Shown in pieces: positions 1-10,310 of a stretch of DNA of 64,000 nucleotides. Position 1 is the stretch's first letter. Each line of letters starts with the position of its first letter. The stretch spans positions 82,743 through 146,742 of the forward strand of contig NZ_FTOG01000011.1 of NCBI RefSeq assembly GCF_900156655.1, written 5' to 3'. This DNA is from Rhodobacter aestuarii. Its GTDB lineage: Bacteria; Pseudomonadota; Alphaproteobacteria; Rhodobacterales; Rhodobacteraceae. The translations under genes were made by a program, and so were the position numbers. The notes below the pieces were generated by a model. It saw only the letters and a list, made by a program, of their open reading frames with translations, had not been told where the DNA came from and ran no database searches.

Positions 1-1293
1 GCGGGTGAGTTCGGGCGTCGCCTCTGGCACCGGCTCCACCCGCGCGCTTGGGGTGAACGGGTCTGGCGTGGGTCCGGTGAAGGGCTGTGGCGCCTCGTCA
101 AAGCTATGAAGCGGCATCTGCGCGGCATAGGCGTTTTGCCGCGCGCCATAGCTTGGCCGATCCATCTGATAGATGCGCGGTGGGCCCGTAGGTTCGGGCT
201 GCATCGCGCCAAGGGTTGCCGTGGCCACGGTCGAAGACGCGCGATGCCCCGCCTGCGCCAATGCGTGGCGAATGCCCGTCACGATCAACCCGCGCGGCAC
301 GCCGGCCTCGCGAAAGCGCACCTCGGCCTTTGCGGGGTGCACGTTCACATCGACCCGCTCGGGATCGCAGGTGAGAAACAGCGCCGCCGCCGGATGCCGG
401 TCACGCGACAGAAAATCCATATAAGCGGCACGCAAAGCGCCCAAAAGCATCCGGTCCCGCACCGGGCGGCCATTGACGAAAAGAAACTGCTCCACCGCCG
501 CGCCGCGCGAATAGGTCGGCAAAGCGGCGTAGCCCGTGAGCCTGATCCCCTCGCGCTCCGCATCCAGCGCTACGGCGTTTTCGGCAAAGGCGCGGCCCAG
601 AACCCGGCCCAAACGCCCTGAAAGCGCATCGAACAACTCGCCTTGTTCGGCATCGGCCCGAAAAATCTCGCGGCTCGTCTCGCCCTTCACCTCGCGCAGA
701 GTAAAGCTGACGTAAGGCTCCGCCATCGCAAGCCGCTTGATCACGTCCGAGATTGCCTGCGCCTCGGCGCGGTCGGTGCGCAGGAATTTGAGCCGTGCCG
801 GGGTGGCGTAGAACAAGTCGCGCAGTTCAACCACGGTGCCGCTGCTCAACGCCGCCGGTTTCACCGGGCCCATCGCGCCACCTGACACGGTGATTTGCAC
901 CGCCTCTTCCCCCGCGACGCGCGAGGTTATGGTGAGCCGCCCCACCGCCCCAAGGCTGGGCAAAGCTTCGCCGCGAAAGCCAAAACTGCGGATGTTGAGC
1001 AGATCGGTCCCGTCAATCTTGGAGGTCGCATGGCGCGAAAGCGCAAGCGGCAAATCCTCCGCCGTCATCCCGCAGCCGTCATCGGTGATGCGGATGAGCG
1101 TTTTGCCACCATCGGCATAGGCGACATCAATCCGGCTTGCCCCGGCATCAAGCGCGTTTTCGACAAGCTCTTTCACGGCAGAGGCGGGGCGTTCTACCAC
1201 CTCGCCCGCCGCAATACGGTTGGCGGCAGCTTCATCAAGCTGCCGGATCACGGGGCGCTCGCTCGCGCCTATCTTGCGGGGTTCTGCGTTCAT
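1..1293 (-). CDS. mutL: DNA mismatch repair protein MutL, C-terminus cut by window edge
   Basis: MutL couples MutS mismatch recognition to strand removal through a GHKL ATPase. The frame is open from an ATG at 1293 down to base 1 without a stop, so about 431 N-terminal residues are present and the dimerisation domain lies outside the window. Reading the minus strand gives the GHKL motifs in order: [13 protein letters not shown] (catalytic Glu/Asn helix), ITDDGCGM, and GFRGEAL near 960-985. The last part visible is Pro-rich and probably the linker to the C-terminal domain. It lies 47 bp downstream of the M16 gene end and is transcribed in the same direction. Confidence 0.95.
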   Translation of the reverse strand, partial: MNAEPRKIGASERPVIRQLDEAAANRIAAGEVVERPASAVKELVENALDAGASRIDVAYADGGKTLIRITDDGCGMTAEDLPLALSRHATSKIDGTDLLNIRSFGFRGEALPSLGAVGRLTITSRVAGEEAVQITVSGGAMGPVKPAALSSGTVVELRDLFYATPARLKFLRTDRAEAQAISDVIKRLAMAEPYVSFTLREVKGETSREIFRADAEQGELFDALSGRLGRVLGRAFAENAVALDAEREGIRLTGYAALPTYSRGAAVEQFLFVNGRPVRDRMLLGALRAAYMDFLSRDRHPAAALFLTCDPERVDVNVHPAKAEVRFREAGVPRGLIVTGIRHALAQAGHRASSTVATATLGAMQPEPTGPPRIYQMDRPSYGARQNAYAAQMPLHSFDEAPQPFTGPTPDPFTPSARVEPVPEATPELTR

Positions 1294-1340
1294 TCCACTA
1301 GGGATAGCATAAGGCAGAAAGGGCCTAAAGAGATTCGGAA

Positions 1341-2657
1341 TTACTTCAGATCAGCAGGCTGGCCCACCACAACAAAGCGCAAAGCCTCCGCATTCAACAA
1401 GCGCTGCGCGACGCGGGCCACATCTTCTGCCGTCACCGCCTCAACCTGCGCATTGCGGGTGTTGATGTAATCCACCGGCATATGGCTGAGCTGCATCCCC
1501 GCCAAAATATCAGCAATCTTGCCATTGCCGTCGAACCGGAGCGGATAGGCCCCAGTCAGATAGGTCTTGGCATCGGACAGCTCTTTATCGCTTACCGCAC
1601 CCGCAGCCGCGCGTGCCCATTCGGCCTTCACAATCTCGATCGCCTCGGCGACCTTTTCATTGGCAGATGCAAAGCTGCCCTGCCATGTCTCGGCCAGATC
1701 CTTGGGCACGAGATAGGTATAGATGCCATAGGTCAGGCCGCGTTTCTCGCGCACCTCGTCCATAAGGCGCGAAGAAAAGCCGCCCGCACCGAGAATTTGA
1801 TTGAGCACATAAGCAGCGAAGAAATCGGGATCATCCATCGCGATCCCCTCTTGCCCAAAGATCACCACCGATTGCGGCGTATCAAAGGGGACAACGGTCA
1901 CGCCCCCGCTTAGACCCAATTCCGCGCGCGGCGGCATCTCTGCCCCGGTTTCGGGCAAATCGCCCAGCAATGTGTCGAGAAGCGGCCCCAATTCCTCGGG
2001 CGTGATATCGCCCACGGCGGAAACCACCAGCCGATCTTTGGCCATGACACGGGCTTTCGCCTCAAACATGTCTTCGCGGGTAAGCGCCTGCACGCTTTTG
2101 GTCGTGCCATTGAGCGAAGACCCATAGGGATGATCGCCATAGGCAAGCTTGCGGAAAGCTTCCCCCGCAAGGGCGTTCGGGTCTTGCGCATCAGAGGCGA
2201 TGATCGACAGCACCTGCCCGCGCACCCGGTCCACCGAGGCTTGGTCGAAGTGCGGCTCAACCAATGCGCCGCGCAACAACGAGACCGCAGCGGCGCGGTT
2301 TTCACTCAGCATCCGCGCCGAGACCGAAAGCGCATCATCATCCACATCAAAATGGAAGGTGGCGGCCAAAGCCTCCTGCGCAGCGGCAAAGCCTTGGCTA
2401 TCAAGATCGGCAGAGCCCTCCTCAAGCGTTGCCGTCATCAGGTTGATCGCGCCGCGCTTGCCCGGCGCGTCAAGGCTCGCCCCTCCCCGGAAACGGATTT
2501 CAAGCGCCGTGAAAGGGATGTCATGCGCCTCCACAAGCCAAGCGTGGATGCCGCCGGGGGAGGTGACCTCTTCAATCTCAATCGCCTGCGCGGGCAGAGC
2601 GAGGAGGCAGGCGATCAGGGTGAGCGCCGCAAAGCGCAAGCGCAGGACAAAGCTCAT
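1341..2657 (-). CDS. M16 family peptidase-like protein, non-catalytic R/Y-motif partner
   Basis: A 438-residue M16-fold secreted protein with an N-terminal Sec signal peptide (about residues 1-25, cut after PAQA). Where active M16 enzymes carry HxxEH it reads [13 protein letters not shown], so the zinc site is absent. In the second half it keeps the [14 protein letters not shown] segment typical of the R/Y motif subunit of heterodimeric M16B peptidases. Its ATG overlaps the stop of the upstream M16 gene by 4 bp, consistent with translational coupling and a two-subunit periplasmic peptidase. The partner carries the HYLEH zinc site. The substrate is unknown. Confidence 0.85.
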   Translation of the reverse strand: MSFVLRLRFAALTLIACLLALPAQAIEIEEVTSPGGIHAWLVEAHDIPFTALEIRFRGGASLDAPGKRGAINLMTATLEEGSADLDSQGFAAAQEALAATFHFDVDDDALSVSARMLSENRAAAVSLLRGALVEPHFDQASVDRVRGQVLSIIASDAQDPNALAGEAFRKLAYGDHPYGSSLNGTTKSVQALTREDMFEAKARVMAKDRLVVSAVGDITPEELGPLLDTLLGDLPETGAEMPPRAELGLSGGVTVVPFDTPQSVVIFGQEGIAMDDPDFFAAYVLNQILGAGGFSSRLMDEVREKRGLTYGIYTYLVPKDLAETWQGSFASANEKVAEAIEIVKAEWARAAAGAVSDKELSDAKTYLTGAYPLRFDGNGKIADILAGMQLSHMPVDYINTRNAQVEAVTAEDVARVAQRLLNAEALRFVVVGQPADLK

Positions 2658-4036
2658 TGTGCCACCTCCGGCGACAGAACGGGGTCAACCGCTGGGGCGA
2701 CTACCGGAACAATCGGTGCCGGGGCGGGTTCGGCATAAACAGTCACCGCGCGCGCCGGGTCAAAGATCGTGCGCGCAGCATCCATCACCTCTTCCGGGGT
2801 GACAGACATCAGCGCGGCGGGCCAGCCCTGCACATCGGCAATGGTGAACCCCGAGGCCAGCGCCTCGCCATAGCGGCGGGCGAGGGCTTGGGTGTTGTCT
2901 TGCTCATAGACTTCGCTGGCACGAATTTGGGTGCGAATCCGCTCAAACTGCGCCGGGTCGATGCCTGCGGCGAGGAAATCTTGCAGCGCCTTATCGAGCG
3001 CGGCTTCCAGTTCCGGCAGGCTCACATCTTTCGCGGGCATCGCCGCGAGAGAGAAGGTCGTTTTATCAATTGCCATCCCGTCGTAGCCCGCCGACGCATG
3101 GATCGCATCGCCCGTTTCAAACAAAAGCTTGCGCCCCAAGACCGAAGTCGCGGCGTTACCGCCCAGAATTTCCGACAGAATCGTCAGCGCGGCAGCCGCT
3201 TTTTGATCGCCCGGGTCTCGCTCCGGGGCGAGATAACTGCGCATCAGGTAAGGCTGGGCAATCCGCGCATCACGGTAGATCATCCGACGCTCGGCGCGTT
3301 GCGGGGGTTCCTGCGGGCGGGCACGCGGCGGAGTATCGGCCGAAGGCGCGAGCGGGCCATAATATTCCTCGGCCAAGCTGCGCACTTGCTCGGGCGTGAC
3401 ATCCCCGGCCACCACCAGCACGGCATTGTTCGGCGCGTAGAAGCGCTTGTACCATGCCAGCGCGTCATCGCGGGTCAGCGCTTCCATCTCTTGCCGCCAG
3501 CCGATGATCGGCGTGCCATAGGGGCTGTTGAGGAACTGCGCCGCGCGCATCTGTTCGCGCAAAAGCGCGCTCGGATCGCTGTCGGTGCGCTGCGCGCGTT
3601 CTTCCAAAATCACATCGCGTTCGGTCTGCCAATCATCGGGAGAAATACGCAGATGGCGCATCCGATCGGCTTCCATCTTCATCACCAGCTCCAGCCGATC
3701 CGCTGCGATGCGCTGGTAATAGGCGGTGTAATCATACGAGGTGAAGGCATTGTCCGAGCCGCCATTGGCCGAGACGGTCTTCGACAACTCGCCCGCCGCC
3801 ATCGTGTCGGTGCCTTTGAACATCAAATGTTCAAGGTAATGCGCGATGCCGGATTTGCCGCGCATCTCATCGGCAGAGCCAGCCTTATACCAGACCATCT
3901 GCACCACAACCGGGGCACGGTGATCCTCGATCACCACCGCTTCAAGGCCATTGGCAAGGGTGAAATGGGTCACAGGCGCAGCAGATGCGCTGGTGGCGAA
4001 GACAGCCAAAACAAGGGCAGCGAAAGCGGCGCGCAT
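2654..4036 (-). CDS. M16 family zinc metallopeptidase, catalytic subunit
   Basis: A 460-residue periplasmic zinc peptidase with a signal peptide (MRAAFAALVLAVFATSASAA). The inverted zinc motif HYLEH is at about residues 66-70, followed by the downstream acidic helix. The total length fits M16B-type proteins (pitrilysin/insulinase superfamily). A strong ribosome binding site (GGGAGG) precedes the ATG at 4036. Its end overlaps the non-catalytic M16 gene by 4 bp. M16B pairs with one HxxEH subunit and one R/Y subunit are known, so these two probably form one enzyme. There is a 90-bp gap to the DUF3035 gene upstream. Confidence 0.9.
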   Translation of the reverse strand: MRAAFAALVLAVFATSASAAPVTHFTLANGLEAVVIEDHRAPVVVQMVWYKAGSADEMRGKSGIAHYLEHLMFKGTDTMAAGELSKTVSANGGSDNAFTSYDYTAYYQRIAADRLELVMKMEADRMRHLRISPDDWQTERDVILEERAQRTDSDPSALLREQMRAAQFLNSPYGTPIIGWRQEMEALTRDDALAWYKRFYAPNNAVLVVAGDVTPEQVRSLAEEYYGPLAPSADTPPRARPQEPPQRAERRMIYRDARIAQPYLMRSYLAPERDPGDQKAAAALTILSEILGGNAATSVLGRKLLFETGDAIHASAGYDGMAIDKTTFSLAAMPAKDVSLPELEAALDKALQDFLAAGIDPAQFERIRTQIRASEVYEQDNTQALARRYGEALASGFTIADVQGWPAALMSVTPEEVMDAARTIFDPARAVTVYAEPAPAPIVPVVAPAVDPVLSPEVAQ

Positions 4037-4126
4037 GAAAACCTCCCTAGGGTTGCGCTCAACTTAGTGGCGCCGGGCGGGCAGGCAACCGCGATGCATC
4101 AACTTTGACGCAGGTTTGATCGCGCG

Positions 4127-4678
4127 TTACGGCAAAGCGTCCTGCGCCACGCCCGAGGGCGGCGCGGCAGGCGTGCGCAATCCGGCACGGCGCCAGCGCT
4201 CCAGTTCAGCCGCTTGGTCGAGCGACATCGGCTCATAGGCCTTGTAATAGACGTTCACGTTGAAGAGCCGCTCCAAGAGCCGCCCATCGTTCTTGCGACG
4301 GAATTCAAGATCTTCAGCCGCCAGTTGGGCACGAATATCGGCAGATGTGCCATACCGCGAAGCTTGCGCCAAAAGTGCCCCGTCGCCACGTGGCACGCTG
4401 CCAGCGCGCAGACGATCCGGGTTGCCGCCGAGCGCGGCGACAGCATCGGCTTCGGGGGTCGGGTCGGCGATATTGGCGCCCCCCGGCGTCGGGTCCGGCA
4501 GCATTGCCAAATCCTCGGGCATCTCAAGCGGCTTGGTCGGCAGAATGCCGAATTCATCGGGCCCCGAAGTCGCAGAGCGCAGATGCATAAGCTGCGGCTG
4601 TTTTTCGGCACGCGAACAGCCAGCCAAGGCCAGCGCCGTCACAAGCGCAATCCCGAGCGTGTTCGTCACCGATCGCAT
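4127..4678 (-). CDS. DUF3035 family lipoprotein (BamF-like)
   Basis: A 183-residue protein beginning MRSVTNTLGIALVTALALAGC, with the lipobox LALAGC giving a lipidated Cys at about residue 21. The ATG at 4678 puts the signal sequence at the N-terminus; an in-frame ATG four codons earlier is possible. The mature part is Pro/Asp-rich, with a segment of the type FGILPTKPLEMP seen in DUF3035 proteins of alphaproteobacteria. From memory, this family has been annotated as a lipoprotein of the outer-membrane beta-barrel assembly machine (BamF); that function is inferred from the family. It follows lspA, whose product processes such lipoproteins. Confidence 0.75.
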   Translation of the reverse strand: MRSVTNTLGIALVTALALAGCSRAEKQPQLMHLRSATSGPDEFGILPTKPLEMPEDLAMLPDPTPGGANIADPTPEADAVAALGGNPDRLRAGSVPRGDGALLAQASRYGTSADIRAQLAAEDLEFRRKNDGRLLERLFNVNVYYKAYEPMSLDQAAELERWRRAGLRTPAAPPSGVAQDALP

Positions 4679-4753
4679 GAGCCACCCCATAGATAGCAAG
4701 TTATTGCCCCGTCTTAGCCTATCACCGCCGCCGCGTCACGCCCGAAAGCCAGC

Positions 4754-5233
4754 TTAGCCCTGGCGTTTCGTTTGGCCGTCCCCGGTAAAAAGCACAAGCC
4801 CCGCCGCGCCCGCAAAAATTGCGATATCCGCAACATTAAAGGAATAGGGGTTTTGCCAGAACGGCAAGGACATATTGAGAAAATCGGCCACCGCCCCATA
4901 GGCGAGCCGGTCGATCACATTGCCGAGCGCACCGCCCACAAGAAGCCCCGCCGCCAAATGCACGCGGCGCTGATGCGGCGCCCGCCCGATCCACACAAGC
5001 ACCCAAGCCGAGATCGCCAGCGCCACCCCAATCAGCACCCAGCGCGTGATGGTATCATCGCCCGCGAAAAGACCAAAGTTGACGCCGCGATTCCACGCCA
5101 TGCGCAGGTTGAGCCAAGGCGGGGCGACATCAATCGCCCCAACCCGGTCCAAACCCAACCAATGCACGACGTAATACTTCGACACTTGGTCGAGCATCAG
5201 GATCGTTGCACTGGTCCAGCCGAGCAAACGCAT
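4754..5233 (-). CDS. lspA: Lipoprotein signal peptidase (signal peptidase II)
   Basis: An inner-membrane aspartic peptidase that removes signal peptides from diacylglyceryl-modified prolipoproteins. The start chosen is ATG 5233 ([19 protein letters not shown]), giving 159 residues, the usual LspA length; earlier in-frame codons would add an uncharacteristic tail. Both catalytic Asp motifs are visible: [10 protein letters not shown] and FNVADIAIF. Four hydrophobic segments fit the family topology. It begins 8 bp after the purH stop and is probably cotranscribed with it. Confidence 0.95.
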   Translation of the reverse strand: MRLLGWTSATILMLDQVSKYYVVHWLGLDRVGAIDVAPPWLNLRMAWNRGVNFGLFAGDDTITRWVLIGVALAISAWVLVWIGRAPHQRRVHLAAGLLVGGALGNVIDRLAYGAVADFLNMSLPFWQNPYSFNVADIAIFAGAAGLVLFTGDGQTKRQG

Positions 5234-5240
5234 GTTTAGC

Positions 5241-6827
5241 TCAGTGGCGGAAGTGGCGCATGCCGGTGAAGACCATGGCCAAGCCACGCTCGTTCGCGGC
5301 GTCGATCACCTCTTGGTCGCGCATCGACCCACCGGGCTGGATAAGCGCCGTCGCGCCCGCTTCCGCCGCCGTGATCAGACCATCGGCAAAGGGGAAGAAC
5401 GCATCCGAGGCGACAACCGAGCCTTGGGTGAGCGGCGCGCTCAAGCCCATCGCTTCGGCCATATCTTGCGATTTGCGCGCGGCGATCCGGGTGCTGTCAA
5501 CGCGGCTCATTTGGCCGGCCCCTACGCCTACGGTGGCCCCGTCTTTGACATAGATGATCGCGTTCGATTTGACGTGTTTGGCCACTTTCCAAGCGAACAG
5601 CAGGTCTTTCAACTCTTGCTCGGTGGGCGCGCGTTCGGTCACGACCTTCAGATCGTCGAGCGTGATCGCACCGTTGTCTTTGCCTTGCACCAAGAAACCA
5701 CCCGCCACTTGGCGATAGGTGGTGATCGCGGCTTTCGGGTCCGGCAGCGCGCCGGTGGTCAGCAGGCGCAGGTTTTTCTTGGCAGCGAAGACGGCTTTCG
5801 CCTCATCCGTCGCTTCAGGCGCGATGACGACCTCGGTGAAGATCTTCACGATCTCTTCCGCCGTGGCGGCATCAAGCACTTGGTTCAGCGCGATGATCCC
5901 GCCAAAGGCCGAGGTGCGGTCGCAATCGAAGGCACGGGTATAGGCTTCCGTCAGCGTGGCACCGGTCGCCACACCACAGGGGTTGGCGTGTTTGATGATC
6001 GCGCAAGCGGGCGCGGCACGGTCAAACTCAGCCACCAGTTCAAAGGCGGCATCGGTGTCGTTGATGTTGTTGTAGCTCAGCTCTTTGCCTTGGTGCTGTG
6101 CGGCAGTGGCCACGCCCGGGCGTCCCGAACCATCAAGGTAGAAGGCGGCGGATTGGTGCGGGTTTTCACCATAGCGCAGGGTTTGCGCCAGCTCACCGGC
6201 AAAGGCGCGGCGGCGCGGCGTTTCTTCGCCAATCGCGCCCGCCATCCAAGTGGAAACCGCCGCATCATAAGCCCCCGTGCGGGCATAGGCGATTTGCGCG
6301 AGCTTTTGGCGGAAGGCGAGCGTGGTCGCGCCGTCATTCGCATCCAGTTCAGCCAGCACCGCATCGTAATCTTGCACATCGACCACGGTCGCGACGAAAG
6401 CATGGTTCTTGGCCGCCGCGCGGATCATCGCCGGGCCGCCAATGTCGATGTTTTCGATGCAATCATCATAAGCCGCGCCTTTGGCGACGGTGGCCTCAAA
6501 CGGGTAAAGGTTCACGACGAGCAGGTCGATCACCTCAATGCCGTGGGTTTCCATCGCGGTGACATGCTCTTTGTTGTCACGCAGCGCCAAAAGACCGCCG
6601 TGCACTTTGGGGTGCAGGGTCTTCACGCGGCCATCCATCATTTCCGGGAAGCCCGTGACATCGGCCACGTCGCGCACATTCAGCCCCGCTTCGCGCAGCG
6701 TTTTCGCGGTACCGCCGGTCGAGAGCAGCTCCACCCCACGCGCGGCCAGCGCACGGGCAAAATCAACAAGCCCGGTCTTGTCGGAGACAGACAGCAGGGC
6801 GCGGGTCAGGGGGACGGGTCTGGTCAC
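5241..6827 (-). CDS. purH: Bifunctional AICAR formyltransferase / IMP cyclohydrolase
   Basis: Catalyses the last two steps of de novo purine synthesis (AICAR to FAICAR to IMP). At 528 residues it is full length. The N-terminal MGS-like IMP cyclohydrolase domain starts [16 protein letters not shown] and contains LLSTGGTA. The AICAR transformylase domain contains [24 protein letters not shown] and [11 protein letters not shown]. The start codon is GTG at 6827, with a short AGGA upstream. It lies between the heparinase-like gene and lspA, an arrangement I recall as common in Rhodobacteraceae. Confidence 0.97.
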   Translation of the reverse strand: MTRPVPLTRALLSVSDKTGLVDFARALAARGVELLSTGGTAKTLREAGLNVRDVADVTGFPEMMDGRVKTLHPKVHGGLLALRDNKEHVTAMETHGIEVIDLLVVNLYPFEATVAKGAAYDDCIENIDIGGPAMIRAAAKNHAFVATVVDVQDYDAVLAELDANDGATTLAFRQKLAQIAYARTGAYDAAVSTWMAGAIGEETPRRRAFAGELAQTLRYGENPHQSAAFYLDGSGRPGVATAAQHQGKELSYNNINDTDAAFELVAEFDRAAPACAIIKHANPCGVATGATLTEAYTRAFDCDRTSAFGGIIALNQVLDAATAEEIVKIFTEVVIAPEATDEAKAVFAAKKNLRLLTTGALPDPKAAITTYRQVAGGFLVQGKDNGAITLDDLKVVTERAPTEQELKDLLFAWKVAKHVKSNAIIYVKDGATVGVGAGQMSRVDSTRIAARKSQDMAEAMGLSAPLTQGSVVASDAFFPFADGLITAAEAGATALIQPGGSMRDQEVIDAANERGLAMVFTGMRHFRH

Positions 6828-6844
6828 GGTGGCAGGTCCTTTGA

Positions 6845-8599
6845 TCAGGTGTCGGAAGAAGGCGGTGCAGCGCCGCCGTTGGCGGAGGGGGTATCCTGTG
6901 CCTTGGCCAAGGTCCAGTTGATTTGGCTGATCGGTTCCTGCAAGCGGCCCGAAAGCACAATCTGTTGCGTGGCACGGGGTCGCAGACGCCCCTTTTCAAG
7001 GTAGACAGAGGGATCAAGGCTCAGATCAACCGGCCCATCGAAGCGGAAAATCCAAATCTCGCCGGATTTCAGCGCCAGCGAAACGGCCCAACCGCCCATA
7101 TCCAAAGCGGCATCCACTTCGGGGTGCAGATGGAAGCGGATTTTGAACGGGATGCCGCGCAGCGCATCGGCCTCAAGCAGCTTTTCAAACCGCGCTTTGT
7201 CGGGCGGGGCCATCGCGCCAAGCGTGTCGGTGCCCGTCAGCATATTGCCATCGGCCCCGAGTTCGAGCTCGCGAACATGTGTCAGCCCATGCGTGGAAAG
7301 ATAGCCATCATGGCCAAAGAGGGCATGGCGCGCCGGATCGGTTTCCGTGCGCATCCAAACCTCTTTCGGGGTTTCATCGAGCCAAGTGCGCGTGGTGGAA
7401 CCGCTGCGAGTTGCGGGGCCAAGGCGGGAAGAAGAATACCCTTCAAGCGCCAGTGTCGAATGGCTGGGCGTGGCGCGGCCCGCGCGGTGCCATTCTGGCC
7501 CAAACATTGCGCCAGACCCACAATTCACGATCAGCGGCCAGCGGCCCGAGGTGAGCTCAAATGCCAGCGTCGAGGCATGCGCATTCGCCGAGGCCGGGCC
7601 TTGCGGCGGGGCCGCAGAATCAATCACCAAGGTGGAGCGCCCCGCATGCAGCCGCCCGAAGCCCATTGCCAAGCCTTTGGGCGGCACCTGACGCGCGCCA
7701 GAGGCCGCAAGCGCCGCATCCAGTCGCCCTTCCAGCCCCCGCCCGCCACCGTGGAACCGGGCCAAGCCGCCATCGGCATGGCGCAGAGCGCGCAAGGTTG
7801 GCGCAATCCGTGCGATCGCGGCTTGGTGAGCAGGCAGCGCGGTGCGCCCCGCTTGTGTCATCGCATCAGAGGCCCAGATCAGGAGCGAGAAGACCTCAAG
7901 CAATTCCTCGGGGTTGCGGGTCGGAATGCCGCCGCCCGCATCCACCTGCGCGCGACACTCGGCCGCCAAAGCCTCTGCCGCGGCATTGGCGTGCTGCTCC
8001 ATCCCGGTGAGGGCAAGGCTTGCGTAAATAAGTCCCGTCAGCGCCTCGAACCGCGGCAGACCGGGACTGGCCGAGCGCCAGCGCCGTGCCAAGAAAAGCG
8101 TCTGCTGCCCCAGCACCCGGAAGAAGGCTTCCGCCTGCGCTTTGTCGCGGCCATTAAGCAAAAAGATCGCATGGTTGATCAGCCGGATCAGCCGCCGCCC
8201 GGTCAAATCGGGCGTCCAGCCCGGCCCACGGCCCGCACCAAAACGGGTGATCCAGTCAAAGACCCATTCTTGCGCCCGCTCGCGCGCCGGGCGGTCCCCC
8301 ACGGCGGCAAGATCATCGAGCCAAGTGCAGCCGTGCAGCGCTTCTTCAAAGCTTGGGTCCGGCATCGGCAAGTCCCAGATCGACAGCCCCGGCCCCTCGA
8401 CCAAGAACCCCGCAAACAGGAAATTACCGGCGATCAACTGCCGCCCACGGGCAAAAGAGCCAATCGTGCGCGGTTCAGGCTGGCTGACGAATCCGGTGGC
8501 CGGGCGGGCACGGGCCGCGCGCAAGGCGGCCAAGCGGTCAAACGCCGCTGTGAAACGCCCCCGAGGCGCGCCTTTGGAAGATGTCCCGCCGCCTGTCAT
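6845..8599 (-). CDS. Heparinase II/III family protein
   Basis: A 584-residue protein of the heparinase II/III-like family. It has an N-terminal alpha-helical toroid-like half (Trp-rich, [20 protein letters not shown]) and a C-terminal beta-rich half beginning around residue 330, with [24 protein letters not shown]. No clear signal peptide follows the chosen ATG at 8599, so export is uncertain. Homologues commonly sit between rsmB and purH in Rhodobacteraceae. The true substrate is unknown and may be an endogenous or cell-surface polysaccharide; lyase activity is inferred from the family. Confidence 0.85.
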   Translation of the reverse strand: MTGGGTSSKGAPRGRFTAAFDRLAALRAARARPATGFVSQPEPRTIGSFARGRQLIAGNFLFAGFLVEGPGLSIWDLPMPDPSFEEALHGCTWLDDLAAVGDRPARERAQEWVFDWITRFGAGRGPGWTPDLTGRRLIRLINHAIFLLNGRDKAQAEAFFRVLGQQTLFLARRWRSASPGLPRFEALTGLIYASLALTGMEQHANAAAEALAAECRAQVDAGGGIPTRNPEELLEVFSLLIWASDAMTQAGRTALPAHQAAIARIAPTLRALRHADGGLARFHGGGRGLEGRLDAALAASGARQVPPKGLAMGFGRLHAGRSTLVIDSAAPPQGPASANAHASTLAFELTSGRWPLIVNCGSGAMFGPEWHRAGRATPSHSTLALEGYSSSRLGPATRSGSTTRTWLDETPKEVWMRTETDPARHALFGHDGYLSTHGLTHVRELELGADGNMLTGTDTLGAMAPPDKARFEKLLEADALRGIPFKIRFHLHPEVDAALDMGGWAVSLALKSGEIWIFRFDGPVDLSLDPSVYLEKGRLRPRATQQIVLSGRLQEPISQINWTLAKAQDTPSANGGAAPPSSDT

Positions 8600-8683
8600 G
8601 CCCGCTCGGCCCTAAGGCCCGTTGTTGAGATTGCGCGCACCATAGTGCCGCCCCCGCCGCCTGTCATCGGATAGTTTTATGCC

Positions 8684-9949
8684 TCAGGTCGCGCGTTTCA
8701 GCACAGCCATGAAAAAGCCGTCCATCCCGCCGCGCTCGGGCCAAGTATCGGGCCGCAGCCGCACAGCGCCTTGGTCGGTGATCCATGCCGGGTCGATGCC
8801 CGCGATTTCGGGCGCATTGATTCGCCAATCGGGATGGCGCTCCAAGGCGGCGGCAAGCTGCGCCTCGCCCTCTTCGGGCAAAAGCGAGCAGGTGGCATAA
8901 ACCAGCCGCCCGCCGGGCTTGAGCCAGCCCAAAGCGCGGTCGATCAGTTGCGCCTGCAGCGCCACCAGCTCCTTGATCCCCTTCGCGTCCTTCACAAAAG
9001 GCAGATCGGGATGGCGGCGAATCGTGCCCGTGGCCGAGCAGGGCGCATCGAGCAAGATCGCATCAAAGGGCGCCTCAGGCTGCCATTCCAGCGCATCTGC
9101 CACCGCGGTTTTCGCCGTCACCTGACACCGGGCAAGGTTTTCTTGCAGCCGATCCAGCCGCGGAGCGGAAATATCGAGCGCGGTCACATCGGCCCCCATC
9201 GCGGCCAATTGCAGCGTTTTGCCCCCCGGCGCGGCGCAAAGGTCCAACACCGTTTCACCCGGCTGCGCGGCCAGCAGTTTCGCGGGCAACGCTGCAGCGG
9301 CATCTTGCACCCACCAATCTCCCGCCGCATAGCCCGGCAGGTCAGTGATCTGGCCCGCTTGCGCCAGCCGCAGTGACCCTGTGGGCAAAAGCTCCGCCCC
9401 AAGTTTTTCCGCCCAAGCGGCGGCATCGGCCTTCACCGAAAGATCCACCGGCGCCCCTGCATGATGCGCGGCTTCCATCTTCATCACTGCCACTTTGCCA
9501 TAGGCCGACATTAGCCGCCCACGCAGCCAACCGGGCAAGGCGGGCGGATCAAGCCGCTGCCACCGTGCCGTATCTGCCGCGACTTTGCGCAAAACCGCAT
9601 TGATCAGCCCCGCAAAACCCTCAGCCCGGCGCCCACCGGAATGGGTCAGCGTCACCAAAGCATCCACCACCCCATGCGGGGCCGCGTCCAGCGCGCAAAT
9701 CTCAACCGTGCCGAGCCGCAGCACGGCGAGCAAATCCGCCGGGGGCTTTTTGCGCAAATGCGGTTTCAGCATCGCATCGGCGCGCGGCAGGTTGCGCAAA
9801 GTTGCGAGTGCGAGCCTCTGCGCGCGGGCGCGGTCTTGCGGCGGCAGCGCGGCCAATTCGCCGGCTTGTTCCGCAAGGGTGAGCCGTTCTTCCAAGACGC
9901 CCACCAACAGGGCAGCGGCCGCACGGCGGGCCGGATCAATGCTTGCCAT
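8684..9949 (-). CDS. rsmB: RsmB/NOP family class I SAM-dependent RNA m5C methyltransferase
   Basis: A 421-residue protein. An N-terminal NusB-like helical domain (residues about 1-130) precedes a Rossmann methyltransferase domain. The SAM-binding motif is DLCAAPGGKT. The two cysteines used by m5C RNA methyltransferases are in DAPCSATG (motif IV) and YATCSLLPEEG (motif VI, nucleophile). The fusion of NusB-like and methyltransferase domains is diagnostic of RsmB, which modifies 16S rRNA (C967 in E. coli). It is the first gene of the minus-strand run and is divergent from the DUF1674 gene. Confidence 0.93.
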   Translation of the reverse strand: MASIDPARRAAAALLVGVLEERLTLAEQAGELAALPPQDRARAQRLALATLRNLPRADAMLKPHLRKKPPADLLAVLRLGTVEICALDAAPHGVVDALVTLTHSGGRRAEGFAGLINAVLRKVAADTARWQRLDPPALPGWLRGRLMSAYGKVAVMKMEAAHHAGAPVDLSVKADAAAWAEKLGAELLPTGSLRLAQAGQITDLPGYAAGDWWVQDAAAALPAKLLAAQPGETVLDLCAAPGGKTLQLAAMGADVTALDISAPRLDRLQENLARCQVTAKTAVADALEWQPEAPFDAILLDAPCSATGTIRRHPDLPFVKDAKGIKELVALQAQLIDRALGWLKPGGRLVYATCSLLPEEGEAQLAAALERHPDWRINAPEIAGIDPAWITDQGAVRLRPDTWPERGGMDGFFMAVLKRAT

Positions 9950-10042
9950 AGCGCGTCCTTTGCGCGTTTTGCCGGGCGCTTGTTGTGCCGGGATGCGCGG
10001 CCTATAACAGGGCCGACCCCAAACGCAAAGCCGGAGACCCGC

Positions 10043-10222
10043 ATGAGCGAGGAAGACCGCAAGGAGCTGCCGCCCGCCGCCATCCGCGCGCTGGCCGAAG
10101 CCGAAGAACGCCGCAAAGCGGCCAAAGCGCTTGAATTGCCGCCCGAACTTGGGGGCCGCGACGGGCCGGAACCCGTGCGCTACGGCGATTGGGAGAAAAA
10201 AGGCATCGCCATCGACTTTTAA
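10043..10222 (+). CDS. DUF1674 protein (SDHAF4-like succinate dehydrogenase assembly factor)
   Basis: A small 59-residue protein starting MSEEDRKELPPAA at ATG 10043, with GGAG eight bases upstream. The C-terminus GPEPVRYGDWEKKGIAIDF is the conserved DUF1674 signature. In eukaryotes the homologue SDHAF4 assists insertion of the FAD-bearing subunit of succinate dehydrogenase; the bacterial role is inferred from that. It stands alone between rsmB (divergent) and dapB (convergent), and is followed by a GC-rich hairpin. Confidence 0.88.
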   Translation: MSEEDRKELPPAAIRALAEAEERRKAAKALELPPELGGRDGPEPVRYGDWEKKGIAIDF

Positions 10223-10244
10223 GCGGTGGCGCTTTTGGCACCCG

Positions 10245-10265
10245 CCGGGGGCTGTCTGCCCCCGG
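10245..10265 (+). repeat. GC-rich intergenic hairpin, probable terminator/REP-like repeat
   Basis: CCGGGGGC and GCCCCCGG form a perfect 8-bp stem around the loop TGTCT, followed by ACCCCCGAGGATATTTC. The hairpin-plus-tail combination resembles a sequence recurring after genes in many Rhodobacteraceae genomes (from memory). It lacks a long U-tract, so termination could be weak or bidirectional. It lies between the convergent DUF1674 gene and dapB. Confidence 0.55.
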
Positions 10266-10310
10266 ACCCCCGAGGATATTTCAACAAAGTCGAAAGCAGG
10301 GCCTTAAAGA

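Noticed and set aside
2657..4108. 483-codon plus-strand frame opposite the M16 gene
   Set aside because: Antisense shadow: the composition is His/Arg-rich, and the minus strand carries the HYLEH peptidase with signal peptide and ribosome site.
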